64,000 bases of DNA from assembly GCA_012656075.1 (NCBI GenBank), contig JAAKBF010000324.1, forward strand, positions 806,001 to 870,000. The letters are read 5' to 3'. Origin of the DNA: Phytophthora hibernalis. Its lineage: Eukaryota; Oomycota; Peronosporomycetes; Peronosporales; Peronosporaceae. Shown piece after piece: positions 58,981 through 64,000 of the stretch. Position 1 is the stretch's first letter. Each line of letters begins with the position of its first letter. Under the pieces are notes generated by a model. That model searched no databases. It was not told where the DNA came from and saw only the letters and a program-made list of their open reading frames with translations. The translations under genes and the position numbers were made by a program.

Positions 58981-59748
58981 GTGGGTACGTTTACGGAGCA
59001 GCAGCTAACGATTATGAAGAAGTACCACGAAGTGCTGACAAAGTTGTCAGCAGTATCGGAGACAATCGAATGGGTGCAAAATACATCTCTCAACCGCTTG
59101 GTGATACCGCAAGGTCTCGATGAGTACACTACGCTCAGCAAAGAGAGTGCTACCGTTGCACTTCAGAAGCTCGTGCTACCTATAGGCAGATCTACACCGT
59201 TCGGCCAAATTACGAACGAGGCGCTGCTGTTGCTTCGGCAAGATGTTTGGATAAATGATGATTGCTTCATGCACATGATGACCAGTTTGAAGGAAGATCT
59301 GGATTTCCCCATTGGAATCATATCTCCATCATTTATGGGGGTAAACTATGCAGAAGGAAGAGAAACTCTCATCCGGAAGACCCAACCGTTCGACGAGCAC
59401 AACTAATACGTCCTTCTACCTATCCATATAAAGGACAATCACTGGTGAGGGGCCGTCTTTGACTTTTCGTCTACAACACCAACGGTCACGATATTTGATC
59501 CTCAACAACAGTCAAAACAAGTGCAAGCGTGTGAAGCGATCGTGAAGGAAACATATCCAGGCACCATGGATAAGTTGGAAGTCAAATACGAGAAAAACAT
59601 GAAACAGGCCGACGCAGTTAGCTGTGGACCACTCGTGCTACACTTTTTCGAGTGTAGTTTGCGGGGAATTGCGTTGCAAGACCGTATCCCGACAGCCCTC
59701 ATGCGATACATTCGATTGAGGTACTTGAAGAAGTCTCTGCACGTTTAG
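58981..59748 (+). pseudogene. Ulp1-type (C48) cysteine protease domain of the MULE
   Basis: A collinear frame in the MULE's 3' part. It contains ALLLLRQDVWINDDCFMHMM (Ulp1-family LxxxxWLNDxxI-like start), PIHIKDNHW (catalytic His), TIFDPQQQ (catalytic Asp) and QADAVSCGPLVLHFFECSL (oxyanion and catalytic Cys). Such proteases cleave SUMO-like modifiers; plant MULEs of the Kaonashi type carry them. Two in-frame stops, TAA at 59404-59406 and TGA at 59443-59445, flank the His motif, so the domain is interrupted exactly at its active site. The frame differs from that of the transposase part (break near 58945-58980). Confidence 0.65.
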
Positions 59749-60738
59749 GTACGCAACTAACCTAACTAAAAATAAACAACCGTGACGGACAAGTATGTGT
59801 GATGGTACGAGACAGTGAACTCCGGAGACAATTCAGCCTGGTCAATTTCGTACCTGTAAGACACCACCCTGATGTAGATTTTATCGTGCATTTATTCCCG
59901 CATAGCACGTAGCTGTAGAACATGACCCTGTTGCAACTAGTTGGACCTGCTCAGTACTTCCCGCAAATCACTAAGTCAGATGTACATTCGAGCAACCTGA
60001 AACAAGTTTCAGCAACACATTCGACTAACATTTCAATCTAAACGTCGTGTGTCACACATAATGCAACTCCATCGCCACGCGTCAGCCACCCAATAGCTCT
60101 GAAAATTTTGAAATATATCCGTGTAATTTATTCCGGCCTTGTGTCTTTTGTGCTTTTTGTGTCTTTGTCCAAGGCGGACATGAAATGAGTGACACCTGGG
60201 TGGCCCTTATACTCGTTTAAGTACGAAGGTACATACCCTCTTTGTGCCTCTAACACTGACCATATTATATTGCCACAATATTGACAATAAATACTGCAAA
60301 AGTATTAAATAGCAATCACGGATGGTTGCAGCAGTCGTGCGCCTGTTAATAGATAGGATAAGCGTTTTGATTAAACCCCGCAAACACCACCCAGGTGTCA
60401 TGTGACCTGGCGGAGCTCGTGCTATAGGGCAACACCCACTACATGTATTTCGTTGGTTGGGTCGAAACTGGAAGTTGAATGTAGCCATGTCGAAATCAAA
60501 TTTATGCGCTTCGTGCAGCAGTTCCCCTGAAAGCGGAATTGCGCTTTCATGTAATGCATGTAGTAGATTAGCACTACCGGCATATTCGTTGTATTTATAG
60601 TGTAATGATCTGCACGCACAAAAGCAGAACGACACGCCATCATCAGTTGAGTCCGCACAGTGAGCACGACATCGCCGGCTGCATACTCACGACCTTCGCG
60701 CAAGCACTCGCTACAGTGAGCCACAGCCAACCACTACA
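59749..60738. other. Region between MULE copy 2 and the copia LTR
   Basis: No gene recognised. The minus strand from about 60740 to 60420 has a TATA-like CACTATAAATAC (about 60594-60605), and TGTAGTGG occurs twice about 300 bp apart, so another old LTR may be present; I cannot define its limits. Confidence 0.35.
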
Positions 60739-61134
60739 TGTTCAAGAACTGGGAGCCTGTATGTAACAATCGGATCATCACGATCCCGTCCTTCTGAGGC
60801 ATCGGCAGAGCGAGAACGCGTTGTAGGTCCGCTACCTTGCATTAGGAATACAACGAAGATAGTACGTTCGTTGGGACGAACCCGAACGGGACTTGCACTG
60901 GAGGATTGAAGCTTGTCTCGGTAAAACCGAAAGTCAGACAGCTTCACACTCAACCCAAACTTGTATGACCTTTATCTAGCAACTACTAGCTGACGACTCA
61001 GCCAGCCAAGCTGTCTCGTCTGCTCGACAACCAACCACTTGGTTGCTGCTTGAGAGCAGCATAGCTCCAGAAGCGACCTGGTAGCTGGTGCTCTCTACAA
61101 GATTCCACCAGCGATGGGAACTTGGAGCTCAACA
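60739..61134 (-). repeat. Probable 3' LTR of the copia element, 396 bp
   Basis: Read on the minus strand the segment begins TGTTGAGCTC directly after a purine-rich GAGTGGGAG tract and ends TTGAACA, giving TG...CA ends with a 4-bp inverted TGTT/AACA. It follows the RNase H frame at the spacing expected of a 3' LTR. The right-hand partner lies outside the window, so the inner limit at 60739 is tentative. Confidence 0.45.
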
Positions 61135-61202
61135 CTCCCACTCGACCTTTGCGCAGATGTGCCCAAGCACCATTGCAGCAGAAGGCCGCATACTGAGCTT
61201 CA

Positions 61203-61220
61203 CTTCAACTTCAACTTCAA
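61203..61220. repeat. CTTCAA microsatellite, three units
   Basis: Three perfect CTTCAA hexamers between the copia coding region and its LTR. Confidence 0.7.
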
Positions 61221-61406
61221 CATGTCAAGCAGAGCTCAGAGCTCGCGACTAGCTGTAGGTTTGGTAATTAATGAGTCAGCTTGTTTCCACCAGCAAGCAC
61301 TTGCATCCCATTCGTTGCTTGTCCTGCCTCGAGCCCGGCTAAAGGCTTCCAGAGTACACAACCCTGCGCGATCCACTCACGGTTTCAAGCGCCCATGTGC
61401 GCGCCT

Positions 61407-63994
61407 TCAATGCTCTAACACGTCCTTCAGTGGCAGTACCTTGAGCATCGACCGAAACCGCTCAAACTTCACCCGACCTAGGCCTTTGGCCAGGACGTCG
61501 GCTACCATGTCATTGGTGCCCACGTGCTGCACCCGCAGGAGGTTCTTTTCGACCAGATCACGAGCCTTGTGATACTTGTTTTCGATGTGTTTAACCCTGC
61601 TGTGCTTGCCTGGCCGTTCCGTCATGTAAATCGATGCCATGTTGTCTCCAAACAACGTTGGAGTCTCATACTCCCAGCCGAGCTCATCACAGAGCTGGCT
61701 CACCCACTGAAGGTCCTTGATGCCCTCAGCCATCGCCATGTACTCTGATTCAGTAGTACTCTGAGCGTTCAGTCCTTGCTTCCTTGATGCGTAACTGATT
61801 ACATTGCCGTCAATCATTGTGACGTAACCACTGATGCTCTTTCTGTCCACCGGATCGTTGGCATAGTCCGCATCCGTGAACAACTTCAAATTGGTCTTCC
61901 GACCTGTGCCGATGTCCATCACTAGGCCAAAATCAGTTGTGTGCTTCAGATAGCGCAGCACATGCCGCCCCAGTTCAAAATGCGTGTGGTCGAATTTAGA
62001 CAGATACATGTCAAGGTTTCGGACTGCCTGTGCCAAATCTGGGCGTGTGCCCGACACTAGGTAGCCCAATGCTCGCACTAGCTGCCGATATGGTGGCAGT
62101 CCTTCGCCTTCCGCTGGTTCGCGAACTTGCAGCTGGCCTGAAGGTTCTGGTGTCTTTGCCCCACAGCACGCTGCCATGTGAAAGCGGACCAGTAGCTCCC
62201 GCACATACTGTGCCTGTGAGAAAATCACTTGGCGAGCTGAACGATTGATTGTAATCTTAATACCTAGTAGATATTTCACATCGCCGAGATTCTTCAGCTG
62301 GAAGTCCTGCTGCATGGCCGCCGCCACACTTGCGCACAGTTCAGCCGGTCCAATCAGTAGCAAGTCGTATACGTAGACCGTCACCAGCATGGTGATCTCT
62401 CCTCCCACTCGGCGGGCATACAGCCCACGATCCTTCTCGATCCTTGTGAAGCCAAGGTCAGTGAGCTTGCGGTGCAGCGTGTTATTCCAAACCTTGGGCG
62501 CCTGCTTCAAGCCATAAAGGCTTTTCAGCAGTCGGTAGACAGACGCACCACTAGCACCAACAAACCCTGCAGGAATCTCCATGTTGATTTCCTCCTCAAG
62601 TGGCCCATAGAGGAACGCAGTGACCACATCATACTTACCGTGAACTGCTCGTGAAAGAAAGCGTTCTCTAGTCTATACGTTCTCACTCCACCATCGCGCA
62701 TACTGAGAAGCTTTACCCCAACAGTGCTGTAGCTATAACCCAGCATAATACACATGTCGGTCCAACTTAGCCTTGCGTCCGCGTACTTCCGGATTGATTT
62801 AATCCTGCACTAAGCATCCCCATGTGCGCAACTCAGCCTTGTTCGGCTGCTTCCTGTGCAGCGCTTCGTACGGTGTCTGATCACAGGGCAAAGCACTGGT
62901 CGTTCATCGATTCAGAGTATGCACCGAGTGCAGTAGAGCCTCACCCCACAGATCTTTGGGTAGCCGAGTAGCGGCCAGCATAGCCCTGATACGGGGCAGT
63001 AGTAGCCCGTTTGCACGCTCAACAACGCCGTTGTCTTCAGGACTGTATCCGTTTGTGATATCCCTTGTGATCGGCAGAACTCTTCAAGCTCGTCGTTCAC
63101 AAACTCTCCACCTTGGTCTGAATGCAGCTCCACAACACGCCATCCGCGCTCCTTGAATTGAGCATGGAGCTGCAGGATCAGCGTCTTCAAGTGACCGGTC
63201 GACTGCGACTTCTTGGACATCAGGTACGCCCACTTGAATCTCGTCGTCTCGTCCACAATCAACAGGAACATCTTTTCTCCAGACACAGTAGCGTGCTTTA
63301 GCGTACACACGTCAACTGACAGCTTTTGAAGAGGACACTCGGGTCTGGACTTCTTGCCTTTGTAGGTCATGCGACGGAACTTCCCCATACGACACGGTAC
63401 AGAATCATAGGTAGAAAGCTGAGCTGCATTTCTTAACTCCAAAGTCCATGTGTCCAACCATGCGCCTTATCTCCTCCATGCCTGCGTGTGGTGTAACAGA
63501 CTCATCGCATCGTTGTTGTTAACCAACGCAGTCTTCTCCACACCCAGCACCACACGATCCGTCACGACAGCCCCATCAGATCGTCGCTTCGTCCACATGC
63601 GATACAACCCGTCCTTCAGCACAAACTCCAATCGCATCGAGGGTTTGTACAGCCAGATCTTAGTCTTGTCCTTGGATATACCCAATTGGTACCCAACTTT
63701 CATCAACATGTAGCTCATAGATATGAGGTTACTGCGGGCCTTCGACGTGTAATACACTTCTTCGAGAATTCGTTCTTCGTAATCACCCGTGTTGCAGTTA
63801 TTTACCAACATGTACACGTCTCCGCAGGTTACCGTCTCCTCACTACTGCCATTCATCATAGTCAGGCGATGGGGAGTGTTCACATCCATGCGCACGAAAG
63901 ATGGCAAGTCAGCACACACATTAGCTTGTGAGCCAGAGTCCAACAGCCACTCCATTTCGTCAACTTTTGTTGATGTAGTACGAGAACTTACCAT
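61407..63994 (-). mobile_element. Ty1/copia polyprotein, truncated and inactive
   Basis: Runs off the right edge in minus orientation. Retropepsin WLLDSGSQANVCADL (about 63955); pre-integrase zone LLHHTQAW and LELRNAAQLS; integrase with SVDVCTLKH, VELHSDQGGEF and, in a shifted frame near 63025, DNGVVERANG (third acidic residue). RT frame 62627-61407 with SLYGLKQAPKVWNN. RNase H with LFTDADYA, STTESEYMAMAEG and FGDNMASIYM, ending LKDVLEH. The order PR-INT-RT-RH identifies copia. The RT catalytic YVDD reads YVYD, which removes an essential Asp. Between about 62640 and 62690 the frame jumps from a post-integrase segment (ENAFFHEQFTV) straight to the mid-RT sequence TAFLYGPLEEE, so the first RT third is deleted. 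Confidence 0.85.
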
Positions 63995-64000
63995 GAGTGT

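Noticed and set aside
55217..60100. Terminal inverted repeats of MULE copy 2
   Set aside because: By eye, no stretch of 20 bp or more near 55.2-55.7 kb recurs inverted near 59.75-60.1 kb; the short palindrome at 55457-55471 is local.
1..64000. CRISPR arrays, tRNA or rRNA genes, bacterial operons
   Set aside because: No regularly spaced repeats, no cloverleaf or rRNA-like sequence noticed, and gene structure is eukaryotic. A tRNAscan or Infernal run was not possible.

Overview
This window is eukaryotic. Its gene content points to a plant-associated oomycete of the Phytophthora/Peronosporales type: divergent elicitin-like genes in tandem, tandem tyrosine-kinase-like (TKL) receptor kinases, short GT-AG introns (63 to 136 bp), intron-poor compact genes, and oomycete-style gypsy, copia, MULE and hAT debris. 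The genus assignment is inference; no rRNA or marker gene is present.

Layout. 0-7.2 kb is repeat-rich: gypsy fragments in opposite orientations, an unrecognised broken coding relic, a decayed MULE transposase joined to a PIF1/Helitron-type helicase tail, a scrambled Ca2+/H+ antiporter pseudogene and a 156-bp MITE. 7.4-14.6 kb holds five tandem secreted elicitin-like genes. 14.7-17.5 kb (minus) is the ribosome-biogenesis gene UTP14. 18.6-36.0 kb (plus) is an array of receptor-like kinases (RLK1-4, 6-8) and one kinase-less receptor-like protein (RLP5), interrupted by decayed kinase copies on the opposite strand. 36.3-42 kb is a conserved island: a TPR protein with a GDSL/SGNH-like tail (minus), a 54-aa cytochrome oxidase-like protein (minus) and a TMTC-type O-mannosyltransferase (plus). 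42-55.2 kb resumes the receptor array on the minus strand (RLK9-12) around a plus-strand DUF547 protein, with a hAT-like element near its start. 55.7-59.8 kb is a second, better preserved MULE carrying a Ulp1-type protease. 60.7-64 kb is a truncated minus-strand Ty1/copia element running off the window.

Function. The elicitin-like proteins have signal peptides, a four-cysteine elicitin core and hydrophobic (GPI-type) C-termini, so they are probably cell-surface lipid or sterol binders. Intact receptors share one plan: signal peptide, cysteine-rich ectodomain starting with a (D/T)CxGTPY-like motif, one membrane helix, a conserved GLWxDDxITAKR juxtamembrane motif and a TKL kinase with all catalytic residues. 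The array shows birth and death: intact genes, point-mutated pseudogenes, kinase-less derivatives (RLP5; RLK11 by a clean internal kinase deletion) and at least three old relics.

Caution. Many frames, including those of housekeeping genes, are interrupted by one-base deficits in homopolymers. These look like assembly indels. Nonsense substitutions and large deletions in RLK2, RLK9 and RLK11 look real.
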